Of a stretch of 64,000 nt of DNA, positions 28,547-36,099 are shown piece by piece. The stretch spans positions 62,001-126,000 of the forward strand of contig JANQLV010000075.1 in NCBI GenBank assembly GCA_028280415.1. The letters are read 5' to 3'. The translations under genes were made by a program, and so were the position numbers. The notes beneath the pieces are model-generated. The model was not told the DNA's origin, ran no database searches, and was given only the letters and a program-made list of their open reading frames with translations. Position 1 is the first letter of the stretch. Each line of letters opens with the position of its first letter. This DNA is from Saprospiraceae bacterium. GTDB taxonomy: Bacteria; Bacteroidota; Bacteroidia; Chitinophagales; Saprospiraceae.

Positions 28547-28616
28547 AAAAAAAAAGTCAATGTTTGAGGACACTGACTTAGGAAACGAATCTTACAATTT
28601 TTAACCAAAACTTACA
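28547..28616 (-). ncRNA. Predicted sigma-54-dependent small RNA, copy 3
   Basis: The predicted transcript of about 70 nt starts 12 nt after the -12 C and ends in a hairpin. The arms are AAGTCAGTGT/ACATTGACTT on the RNA strand (28554-28579), with a CCTCAA loop, followed by nine T. The roughly 40-nt 5' part is AU-rich and unpaired by eye (GTAAGTTTTGGTT...), suitable for base pairing with targets. The region from start to stem is identical in the three copies. No start codon with a meaningful ORF is present. Confidence 0.65.
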
Positions 28617-28626
28617 CTTACAAAAG

Positions 28627-28644
28627 AGCAACGATTGTGCCAAA
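28627..28644 (-). promoter_or_regulatory. Sigma-54 promoter of sRNA copy 3
   Basis: The minus strand reads TTTGGCAC-AATCG-TTGCT. The -24 GG and -12 GC are exactly 10 nt apart, matching the consensus TGGCAC-N5-TTGCW. The N5 spacer differs from copies 1 and 2 while both boxes are kept. Predicted transcription start is near 28616. Confidence 0.75.
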
Positions 28645-28670
28645 AACATCTGGAAAATATAGATTTTAAT

Positions 28671-28703
28671 AAAAAAGCCTCCCTCCGGATAGGAGAGAGG
28701 CTT
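28671..28703 (-). terminator. Rho-independent terminator of secDF
   Basis: On the minus strand AAGCCTCTCTCC pairs with GGAGGGAGGCTT (12 bp, one G-U pair) around a 5-nt loop, followed by TTTTTT. It begins 27 bp after the secDF stop and insulates secDF from the sRNA array. Confidence 0.9.
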
Positions 28704-28729
28704 AAATTGTTTATCATTAAAAAGTTTCC

Positions 28730-31700
28730 TTAAACTCTCGCTTTAGAAAAGCTTTTCTTTTTAGATTCTTTTGGTTTTAATTCTTCAGAGAAATCAGACA
28801 TGATAGGTGTCGCGATAAACACAGAAGAATACGTTCCAACGATTACACCGATAAGCAAAGCAAAAGCAAATCCTTTAATACTTCCACCTCCAAAAACGAA
28901 GAGGATGAGGATCACGAATAAGGTCGTCAAGGATGTAATGATCGTACGGCTTATCGTACTATTAATCGCTTTGTTGATAACCTCAATTTTGCCCATTTTA
29001 GTATAATTATTCATAAACTCTCTAACCCGGTCAAATACTACCACAGTATCATTGATCGAATAACCGATTACGGTAAGAACCGCAGCAATAAAGGCCTGAT
29101 CAATTTCCATGGAGAAAGGTAGAATTCCGTGGAACAAACTGAAGATACTCAATACAAACAATACGTCGTGGAAAAGTGCAGCAACCGCTCCAAGACTGTA
29201 CTGCCATTTACTGAATCGAATGAAAATATAGCCAAAAATCAAGAGTAAGGAGAATATGGTTGCCCAAACGGAACTTGATTTAATATCCTCCGCAATAGTA
29301 GGTCCTACTTTACTGGAGTTATTGACATAAGTTCCGATACCGTCAGGATTTTTGAAATTAACATAATCGATATTTCCACCCAGAGCAGCGTTGATACCTT
29401 TATGTAATTGCAACATTACTAAAGAATCTGCTTCCTGTCTGTTATCGCCAATCAAATAACTCGTGGTTACATTAATGGCATTTTGAGTACTTACCGTTTT
29501 TACAACTGGGGTTGTTCCATCAAATGCAGCAGTCAGTTCTGTTCTTATATTATCAATATTCGCATCGATACTTTCATCAATCTGAATATTATAAGAATAA
29601 CCTCCTTTCAAATCGACACCCAGCTCAAAGCCTCTGACAAAGAAGGACCCTATTCCCAAAAGAATTATGGCTAGGGAAATGGTATAGGCAATTTTTCGTT
29701 TTCCTAACCAGTCGATATTAAGGTTTGTAAAAGCATTTTTAGAAAAACCGGTCCAGAAACTCAATTTTCTATCTTCTTTACTGGTCCACCAGTCAATGAT
29801 CAAACGACCGACCAGTACCGCAGTGAAGAGAGATGAAACCACACCTATAATCAATACTATCGCGAATCCCTTGATTGGGCCCATTCCAAAGTACGCCAGT
29901 ACTCCGGCTACCAGAATGGTTGTTACGTTGGCGTCAATAATGGCAGAATAAGAGTGCTGGAATCCATCCCTGATGGCCATAAGCAGACTTTTCCCTTCGC
30001 GCAGTTCCTCCCTGATCCGTTCATATATGATCACGTTGGCATCAACCGCCATACCTATGGTCAGTACGATACCCGCAATACCGGGCAAGGTAAGAACTGT
30101 CCCGAAAGTAGCCAATGCTCCACCAATGAAAAAGATATTCAGGAAAAGCGAGAGGATAGAAACGAGTCCACCTGATCCATAATACAAAATCATAAACAGG
30201 AATACCAGAGAGAATCCAATCAACAAGGCATTCAAACTCCGATTAATGTTTTGCTGCCCGAGGTAGGGACCAACCACATTTTCCTGAATGATATTGATAT
30301 CTGCCGGAAGTTTTCCTACTTGCAGAATTTTGGATAAATCATCTGCTTCTGTTATCGTAAAATTACCGGTAATAGAAGTTCTTCCAGTAGGAATCGGCTC
30401 GTTTACTCTGGGAGCCGAAACCACCTTATTATCCAGCGTAATCGCTACTTCCCGGTTATTATCTGTGGCCGCGGCTGTAGTCATCTCGCGCCAAATCTTT
30501 GCACCCTTTGCATCCATGCCCAGCGTTACTTCGATTTGTCCGGTTTGTGGATTGGGCCCTGAACCAGCGCTGGTTACCCGATCTCCCTGCAAAGGTGCTT
30601 CTTCTCTACCTCTTTGCTTTTTAATCGCATAAAGCTCATAGGTATCATTTGAATACTGAGTACTTAGTTCTGAATCAGCGGGTATTTTTATAGGTTTATT
30701 GGCCCAGGCCAGCATCATATCCGATGGAAGAATATTCTCTACTTCTTTACGGGCAAGATAACTGTTGATCAGTTCGATTTTATTACCCGGAGCAACACCG
30801 ATTACCGCCGGAGAGAAATTGGTTTGTCCTCCGATTGGATAATTCAATTGCAGGTGTTTCGCCAGTGGACCAGCATTGGCAAATGGATCATTTGCATTGG
30901 CATCCAGCGTATCAATGCTGGCAATTTCGCTAGTTTCATTTCCTAAACTATCCAGTACATAAGTCGTATCAATTAATAGAGAAGGTACTTCAATAACTGT
31001 CTCTTCGGTATCTCCGACTTTCCCTTTTAGCTCATTATCAATTCTGGTAAACAGGTCGATTACAGTACCTCTGGAAGTAGGGTCAATTACCCGGTATACG
31101 TTCCAGAACTCGAGTTTTGCGGTAGTAACTAAGAATTTACGGGCACGCTCAGGATTGCTAATACCCGGTAATTCTACGAGAATTAAATCTCTGGCGGCGT
31201 CAAGATTCACATTAGGTTGAACAACACCGATTTCATCAATACGTTCTTTCAAACGAATGTAGGTCAGTTCGACTGCTTCATCTGCTTTTTGTCGCAGAAT
31301 CGCTTCGACTTTTTCATTTGGAGTTTCGATATCGACATCCTCCAGGTTATTGTGGAACTTACTGGCCAGGGTTTCCGGGCTGGTTCCATTCTTTTCGGCT
31401 TTTGCTGCTGCGACTTTTTCAAACTCATCGGCAAAAAGAGTAACCACGTCAACGCCGGTTCCGGCCTGAGTACTTTTAGTATTTTCTAACGCTTCGCTTA
31501 AAGTGGGGTCTTTGGCATTTTTTGCAATATTCCTTATAAATTCTCTTAAGTCGACTTCCAGCACGACACTCATACCTCCTTTGAGGTCAAGCCCAAGGGC
31601 TAATTGTCTTTGCTTTAATTCGTCATAAGATAGTCCCGGCATTAGCGGGATTTTGAAAACTTCCTCGTTACTCATAGAGTCGAGGTAAGCGGCTACGGCC

Positions 31701-31873
31701 GCGTTGTAGATGTCTTTTCGCTTATTCTCATCGGTTTCACCCTCTGATTTCTGCTCAGCGTGCTTCTCAGCTGCTTTTTCCACCTGATACGTAGGGTACA
31801 GGTAAAAATACTGTAGAATGCACATCAAAGACACCACTACAAGAAAGAATTTAATTATGCCTTTTCCTTGCAT
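28730..31873 (-). CDS. secDF: Protein translocase subunit SecDF (fused)
   Basis: SecDF uses the proton motive force to pull secreted proteins across the inner membrane after SecA. The 1047-residue protein is the SecD-SecF fusion usual in Bacteroidota. The SecD half opens with a membrane helix and GLDLKGGMSVVLEVD near residue 75. It has a long periplasmic P1 domain and six-helix block including TIGMAVDANVIIYERIREEL. The SecF half repeats the pattern with GVDLKGGYSYN near 770 and VIGYSINDTVVVFDRVREF. It is monocistronic with its own terminator. Since every T9SS substrate crosses the inner membrane through Sec, it serves the large cargo proteins in this window. Confidence 0.98.
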   Translation of the reverse strand: MQGKGIIKFFLVVVSLMCILQYFYLYPTYQVEKAAEKHAEQKSEGETDENKRKDIYNAAVAAYLDSMSNEEVFKIPLMPGLSYDELKQRQLALGLDLKGGMSVVLEVDLREFIRNIAKNAKDPTLSEALENTKSTQAGTGVDVVTLFADEFEKVAAAKAEKNGTSPETLASKFHNNLEDVDIETPNEKVEAILRQKADEAVELTYIRLKERIDEIGVVQPNVNLDAARDLILVELPGISNPERARKFLVTTAKLEFWNVYRVIDPTSRGTVIDLFTRIDNELKGKVGDTEETVIEVPSLLIDTTYVLDSLGNETSEIASIDTLDANANDPFANAGPLAKHLQLNYPIGGQTNFSPAVIGVAPGNKIELINSYLARKEVENILPSDMMLAWANKPIKIPADSELSTQYSNDTYELYAIKKQRGREEAPLQGDRVTSAGSGPNPQTGQIEVTLGMDAKGAKIWREMTTAAATDNNREVAITLDNKVVSAPRVNEPIPTGRTSITGNFTITEADDLSKILQVGKLPADINIIQENVVGPYLGQQNINRSLNALLIGFSLVFLFMILYYGSGGLVSILSLFLNIFFIGGALATFGTVLTLPGIAGIVLTIGMAVDANVIIYERIREELREGKSLLMAIRDGFQHSYSAIIDANVTTILVAGVLAYFGMGPIKGFAIVLIIGVVSSLFTAVLVGRLIIDWWTSKEDRKLSFWTGFSKNAFTNLNIDWLGKRKIAYTISLAIILLGIGSFFVRGFELGVDLKGGYSYNIQIDESIDANIDNIRTELTAAFDGTTPVVKTVSTQNAINVTTSYLIGDNRQEADSLVMLQLHKGINAALGGNIDYVNFKNPDGIGTYVNNSSKVGPTIAEDIKSSSVWATIFSLLLIFGYIFIRFSKWQYSLGAVAALFHDVLFVLSIFSLFHGILPFSMEIDQAFIAAVLTVIGYSINDTVVVFDRVREFMNNYTKMGKIEVINKAINSTISRTIITSLTTLFVILILFVFGGGSIKGFAFALLIGVIVGTYSSVFIATPIMSDFSEELKPKESKKKSFSKARV

Positions 31874-32431
31874 GATGAAAAAATTTGAAGTGTTAGAAAA
31901 TTAAAAAATCAGAATGCTTGGCGAGAAATTCACCGAAGAAAGAAGTGCTTACTTTGTAACCGGTTAAATCTTTCCCTCACATTCCATATTGCAAAACAGC
32001 GCAAATATACATTTTTTCGCAAAAAGATGCTCGTTTTATATCATTATTGTGACGACTCTTCGACCAATGATTAATACTTTGAATTCTTTTTTAATGTATT
32101 GAAAAACAATGCTTTAGATAAGTGAATGACTACCAAAAGCCTTTGTTTACAAGGAGTTTTTACGAAGGGTAGTATGAATTGGATACGAATTATAGGGATA
32201 AAATCCACGAAAAAGGACTAATCTAAAAGATGATTTCCGGTAATTAATTGCTCCAGTATTTTTTTTAATACCGGGTTTTACAAAATAGTACAAAAGTACC
32301 TAAACTTGATACTGGCCCGTAGTCTCGGATATCAGCCCAAAGAGGTAAATAAACAATTATTTCCTTTCTTCGGGTGAATTAGGTATAATTGCATGAACAT
32401 TCAAAATTACTTTAACTAAAATACTTATTTA
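31874..32431. other. 558-bp divergent intergenic region (secDF / LysM protein)
   Basis: No gene is supported. Apart from the candidate secDF -7 element, I see only AT-rich sequence with a short CCGGTA...TACCGG inverted repeat (about 32237-32276). Confidence 0.4.
32002..32009 (-). promoter_or_regulatory. Candidate -7 element of secDF
   Basis: The minus strand reads TATATTTG, a full match to TAnnTTTG, about 130 bp before the secDF start. A -33 TTTG is not found at the standard distance. Confidence 0.4.
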
Positions 32432-32941
32432 ATGGGTTTATTTGATTTTTTAAAAAGTGCCGGTTCCAAGGTGCTTACCAAAAAAAATGCCTCCACCGTT
32501 AAAAACAAGGAGATCGTTAAAATGGAAAAAGAGCTGGCTGCCAAACAGGCTGAGCTTTTGAACAAACAAAAAATAGTCTTGCTTAAAGGTATTATCGATA
32601 GTACCGGAGTGAAGGTGAAAAATCTTGAACTGGATTATAATGGAGGAGAGAAGGTAACCGTTTACGGACAAGTTAAAAAGCAGGCAGATAAAGAAAAGGT
32701 TATTATTGCCCTGGGAAATGTAGGCGGAATTGCCAGAGTAGACGATCGAATCTCTGTTACCAAGCCTGAGCCCGAAGCTACTTTTTATACGGTAAAAAGA
32801 GGGGACAGCCTTTCTAAAATAGCCAAGAAATTGTACGGTAATCCGAAACTATACAAAAAAATCTTTGAAGCTAATCAGCCGATGCTGAAAGATCCCAATT
32901 TGATCTATCCGGGACAAACTTTGAGAATCCCTCCTATGTAA
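32432..32941 (+). CDS. BON-LysM protein (Kbp/YgaU-like)
   Basis: The 169-residue protein has no signal peptide. Residues about 30-110 form a BON domain (IDSTGVKVKNLELDYNGGEKVTVYGQV... GNVGGIARVDDRI). Residues about 117-168 form a LysM domain (YTVKRGDSLSKIAKKLYGN ... NPNLIYPGQTLRIPP type). This two-domain plan is that of E. coli Kbp (YgaU), a cytoplasmic potassium-binding protein induced by osmotic stress. By analogy a K+-sensing role is likely. Whether it binds K+ or peptidoglycan here cannot be read from the sequence. It converges with a dehydrogenase gene over a shared hairpin. Confidence 0.85.
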   Translation: MGLFDFLKSAGSKVLTKKNASTVKNKEIVKMEKELAAKQAELLNKQKIVLLKGIIDSTGVKVKNLELDYNGGEKVTVYGQVKKQADKEKVIIALGNVGGIARVDDRISVTKPEPEATFYTVKRGDSLSKIAKKLYGNPKLYKKIFEANQPMLKDPNLIYPGQTLRIPPM

Positions 32942-32950
32942 ACGATATTC

Positions 32951-32984
32951 GATGTTCGACTTTCGTTTTCGGAAGTCGAACATC
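32951..32984. terminator. Bidirectional hairpin between convergent genes
   Basis: GATGTTCGACTT (32951-32962) and AAGTCGAACATC (32973-32984) pair exactly. The inner bases extend the stem to about 15 bp with one G-U pair and a TTTT loop. It lies between the stops of the LysM and dehydrogenase genes. There is no long T-tract, so termination strength is uncertain. Confidence 0.6.
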
Positions 32985-32986
32985 CA

Positions 32987-33949
32987 TCAAACGCCATTTA
33001 CTACATTTCTCGGGCGATCTTCCAGAAATGCTTTTATATTATCTACTGTTTTATTCATGAGCAAACGTCTTGCTTCGACGCTGGCCCAGGCCATATGTGG
33101 AGTGATTGTACAGTTGGGTAGACCGAATAAGGGGTGATCGGCGGGAGGAGGTTCATTGGATAAAACGTCCAGGCCGGCACCAGCGATTTTCTTTTTTTCC
33201 AGTATATCTTTTAAATCAAGCTCATTAATCAAAGGACCACGGGCAGTATTGATTAAATAGGCCGTTGATTTCATTCGGCTTAGCAATTGTCGATTTACAA
33301 TTCCAACATTATCAACATTCAAAGGAGCGTGCAAGCTGATGAAATCACTGGTTTCGAAGAGTTCTTCCAGATGTACAAACTGAATACCGGCTTGCCGATC
33401 CCTTAAAGGGTGCTTATGCGTAGCAATTACTTGCATATTGAAGGCCTGTGCTATCTCCGCCACTTTTTGTCCGATACGTCCGAAACCATAGATTCCCAGG
33501 ATTTTTCGCTCCAGGCTATGATAAGGCGGCAGATGGAAACTGAAATCGGGATGATTGGCCCATTTGCCTTTTTGTACAGCCTCATTATGCAATTGAGGCT
33601 TATTCATAAAATGCAAAATAAAAGAAAAGACATGTTGAGCGACCGAAGAAGTACTGTATCCGGCTACATTTGAGACGGGAATGTTTTTTGAAGCAGCATG
33701 ATCAATATCTACATTATTAAAACCGGTTGCCGTAACGCAGATGCATTTCAAATTAGGCAGTTGATCAATAATCTCAGCACTAAGGATGTGCTTGTTAACC
33801 AGTAATATATCTGCATCTATGGACCTTTCGACTGTTTGTTCGGCTTGGGTACGATCATAAACAGTGAAAGGGCCTAGTTCTTCTATAGCCTTCCAGCTCA
33901 AGTCTCCGGGGTTTAGGGTATATCCATCCAGCGCTACAATCCTGGTCAT
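32987..33949 (-). CDS. D-2-hydroxyacid dehydrogenase
   Basis: The 320-residue protein belongs to the NAD-dependent D-isomer-specific 2-hydroxyacid dehydrogenases. The family features are the nucleotide-binding motif GIYGFGRIGQKVAEIA near residues 152-166 and the catalytic Arg in NTARGPLINELDL. The Glu in GLDVLSNEPPP and the His in ITPHMAWAS (catalytic His-Glu pair) are also present. Glycerate/hydroxypyruvate reductase-like enzymes look closest, but the substrate cannot be fixed. A TATATTTG -7 element (33981-33988) lies 32 bp upstream, overlapping the end of the neighbouring lipoprotein gene. That suggests its own promoter. Confidence 0.92.
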   Translation of the reverse strand: MTRIVALDGYTLNPGDLSWKAIEELGPFTVYDRTQAEQTVERSIDADILLVNKHILSAEIIDQLPNLKCICVTATGFNNVDIDHAASKNIPVSNVAGYSTSSVAQHVFSFILHFMNKPQLHNEAVQKGKWANHPDFSFHLPPYHSLERKILGIYGFGRIGQKVAEIAQAFNMQVIATHKHPLRDRQAGIQFVHLEELFETSDFISLHAPLNVDNVGIVNRQLLSRMKSTAYLINTARGPLINELDLKDILEKKKIAGAGLDVLSNEPPPADHPLFGLPNCTITPHMAWASVEARRLLMNKTVDNIKAFLEDRPRNVVNGV

Positions 33950-33980
33950 ATCTTTATTCCTGTTTAAATAGCAATACGTG

Positions 33981-33988
33981 CAAATATA
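33981..33988 (-). promoter_or_regulatory. Candidate -7 element of the hydroxyacid dehydrogenase gene
   Basis: The minus strand reads TATATTTG, matching TAnnTTTG, and predicts a leader of about 26 nt. No -33 element at optimal spacing is visible. Confidence 0.4.
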
Positions 33989-33991
33989 GTT

Positions 33992-34438
33992 TTATTTCTC
34001 CAAAGGATAAGCTTTTAAATGCATTTCCAGGCTGGCATAAACAGCAGTAGTGGAGTGGGGGCAGGCAAAACAGGGCTGAAAATGGCCATTTGGCCTGGCA
34101 TCATTAGGAAAAACAATAACCTTTTTTACCACTTCATTATCTTTCAGTGACTGTTCGAATTTATTCTTTAGCGCCAAGGGCAATACATCAACATTTTCAA
34201 AAATACCGGGAGAAAGCTGTTCGGGACGTATTGTCAGTTTTAGCTTTTGGTATATTTTTCTATTGGGATCATCCGTCCAAATCTCAGCTTTATTCTCTTT
34301 ATTAAAGATTAGAATAGTCATTTTTGAAGGGCTGTTTTGTTTATCGGTTTTTGATAAAACAGCTGCGGCTGAATTCTCAGAATCAGTACTACAAGCCATA
34401 AAAAAGAGGATGGAAAACAGAAATATGCTCAGTTTCAC
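33992..34438 (-). CDS. Small lipoprotein, function unknown
   Basis: The start chosen is the GTG at 34438, giving VKLSIFLFSILFFMACSTDS, a signal peptide with a lipobox (FMAC). An upstream in-frame TTG (34489) lies on the far side of the terminator of the preceding gene and is unlikely. The mature part of about 130 residues has NRKIYQKLKLTIRPEQLSP and a short Cys motif HFQPCFACPHSTTAVYASLE near the C-terminus, with two Cys in CxxC-like spacing (PCFAC). The motif could bind a metal or form a disulfide. I recognise no family. Confidence 0.65.
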   Translation of the reverse strand: MKLSIFLFSILFFMACSTDSENSAAAVLSKTDKQNSPSKMTILIFNKENKAEIWTDDPNRKIYQKLKLTIRPEQLSPGIFENVDVLPLALKNKFEQSLKDNEVVKKVIVFPNDARPNGHFQPCFACPHSTTAVYASLEMHLKAYPLEK

Positions 34439-34454
34439 TGGAAAGTATTTATAT

Positions 34455-34482
34455 AAAAAAGACGCAACGTAAGTACGTTGCG
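34455..34482 (-). terminator. Rho-independent terminator of the DUF547 gene
   Basis: CGCAACGTA (34463-34471) and TACGTTGCG (34474-34482) are exact inverted repeats. On the minus strand they are followed by TCTTTTTT. It lies about 57 bp after the DUF547 stop. Confidence 0.85.
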
Positions 34483-34539
34483 CCCTCAAAATATAAAGCT
34501 ATGAAAAATATATCTTAAAAAACAGGGAATTTTTACTGC

Positions 34540-35655
34540 TTAATTATTCAAATCCCAGTTGTATTCTTTATAACTGATTTTAGCATTTGCATTGATTTTG
34601 GTATCAGAATACTTATTCAAATAATCAATCAAATTACCGAAATCAACGGCGTACCATTCAAAAATTTTGGATACTTCGATCGCATTGGCACTTATCGTAT
34701 TGTGCTTGCTATCGTTAATAAAAGACTTGGTCTGTTTTTCCAGATAGCGATTCAGATTGCTTTCGGTCCAGGCTCTGTTCAAAAGCGGAGGACAAGATTT
34801 TGCAGCACAATTGACCGCAAAATGTATCCGGGCATCTTTGTAAGTCGGTCTCAAAACATCATGCTCAATATTGTTTAACGTATAGGTTTTGCCTCCCAAG
34901 GGAATCCACTTTTGGTCCCAGGCCTTACCACCATGTAGCTTCATAATACTTGAAACCGGATAATTTTTCAGGATCAATTTAATAGTCGCAGCATTGTAGG
35001 CATTTATCCAATAGGCCATCTTTTTGGCTTTTGACCAGCCTGATGCCGGTGGATTATTATCCAGGCTTTTTAAATACGCGTCTAATTTTGCCTCATCCGC
35101 TTTAAAACCGGAGTAGTTGACCTTTCCACTCGCTGAAACGTATTTTTTCAGTAATTGATCCAGCACATCGTGGGAAAATACTACTTCTTTGACTTCCTCT
35201 GCTTTCTTTTCTACTTCCTTCTTTATTACCTCTTTTAGCACTTCAGCTTTTTCTTCTGCTTCCATTTCTTTTTCTTCAACTACCTCGGATGATTGCGGTA
35301 CTACTTCTTCCGTAGCAGCTTTTTCTACTTCCTTTACCTTCTCCACCTTAGTTAACCTTTCCTTTTCTTTTACTTTTACTAATGTGTGCTCTATTTCCTC
35401 CTTCTTGTTCTTTTCTTTCTGAATTTCCTTTTCTACTTTTTTATCCTCTATCGCTTCCTCTTTCAACTCCTCTTCTGCATAGCTCATGTCAACAGCTACT
35501 GCTTCGGGTTTGGCATTTTGATCAAGACTAAGTTTGGTGGAAACTTTTTCAGCTTTAGGTTCAGCAATTGTTTTTGAGGAAGGAGTTTTGCTTTGATTAC
35601 AGGCACTGGCCAATAAAGCAAAAATAATCAGTAAGGTGAAATTTCTCTTAATCAT
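34540..35655 (-). CDS. DUF547 lipoprotein with long charged linker
   Basis: The 371-residue protein begins with a lipoprotein signal (LLIIFALLASAC, Cys19). Residues about 50-155 are an extreme Lys/Glu/Val-rich low-complexity linker (for example KEEIEHTLVKVKEKERLTKV). The C-terminal 215 residues are a DUF547 domain. Its conserved blocks are MAYWINAYNAATIKLIL, DQKWIPLGGKTYTLNNIEH, DARIHFAVNCAAKSCPPL and FEWYAVDFG. DUF547 has a papain-like fold but no demonstrated activity known to me; the Cys in SCPPL is the obvious candidate nucleophile. The linker probably spans the periplasm or peptidoglycan from a membrane anchor. Confidence 0.88.
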   Translation of the reverse strand: MIKRNFTLLIIFALLASACNQSKTPSSKTIAEPKAEKVSTKLSLDQNAKPEAVAVDMSYAEEELKEEAIEDKKVEKEIQKEKNKKEEIEHTLVKVKEKERLTKVEKVKEVEKAATEEVVPQSSEVVEEKEMEAEEKAEVLKEVIKKEVEKKAEEVKEVVFSHDVLDQLLKKYVSASGKVNYSGFKADEAKLDAYLKSLDNNPPASGWSKAKKMAYWINAYNAATIKLILKNYPVSSIMKLHGGKAWDQKWIPLGGKTYTLNNIEHDVLRPTYKDARIHFAVNCAAKSCPPLLNRAWTESNLNRYLEKQTKSFINDSKHNTISANAIEVSKIFEWYAVDFGNLIDYLNKYSDTKINANAKISYKEYNWDLNN

Positions 35656-36099
35656 GGTTTTTTCTGTTCGTTAGAGTTGAGATTAAAACAACTATTGAAC
35701 GCTTTTTAGACTCTTTCGGTTTTGGGAAGTTACGTTCACTGTTTCGATTAAGACAATTTTAACAAAACTTTAAAAAATATATTCAATTGTTTGAACTGCC
35801 TTTCCGGCCTTATGAAATACCAATCTCACTTAGTAAAACATTTTAATTGAAAAAGCCGTTGATGATCTATCCTCAAACTGCCAAAAATAAACTTATATTG
35901 GTGTTTTACTGCTTTGATGCTAATATAGCTTTTATTAGTTTTGCGAACCTGAATACAAGATTAAGTTTTCGGAAGATAGGAGGGGAAGATTGTTTGTGAA
36001 AAATTAGTGGTCTGGAATTTTGTAGTATTGTGAATCTAAAATCCAGCAATTGCCGCCCGAAGTCTTGTGTTTTTAGTTGCCCTGTTAAAATTTGATTTT
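35656..36099. other. 444-bp divergent intergenic region (DUF547 / gldA)
   Basis: No gene is seen. It contains the well-formed gldA promoter (35913-35943). The DUF547 side has no recognisable -7 element. Confidence 0.45.
35913..35943 (+). promoter_or_regulatory. Bacteroidota-type promoter of the gldA cluster
   Basis: TTTG (35913-35916), 19 bp, then TAGTTTTG (35936-35943) fit both the -33 and -7 (TAnnTTTG) elements at standard spacing. The leader to the gldA ATG would be about 150 nt. Confidence 0.65.

Larger units (their letters stand above)
28181..28649. repeat. Tandem array of 2.8 near-identical ~167-bp units
   Basis: Copy 1 spans 28181-28347 (167 bp), copy 2 28348-28515 (168 bp) and copy 3 28516-28649 (partial, ending upstream of its promoter). 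All begin GCATTAGAAAAG. The central part is almost invariant; differences cluster in the promoter spacer and outer flanks. Each copy carries, on the minus strand, a sigma-54 promoter followed by a stem-loop terminator. The period and the lack of short spacers rule out CRISPR, and no ORF is preserved in all copies. The array lies between the secDF terminator and the PorE-like gene. Confidence 0.95.

Noticed and set aside
28322-28609. Small plus-strand ORFs of 25-37 codons inside the repeat units
   Set aside because: The poly-A run is 9 nt in copies 1 and 3 but 10 nt in copy 2, which breaks the frame, and copy 1 lacks a matching start. The stem, terminator and -24/-12 boxes on the other strand explain the conservation better.
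28181-28649. Tandem repeat read as a CRISPR array
   Set aside because: Units are ~167 bp and nearly identical throughout, with no 20-40 bp unique spacers and no cas genes.
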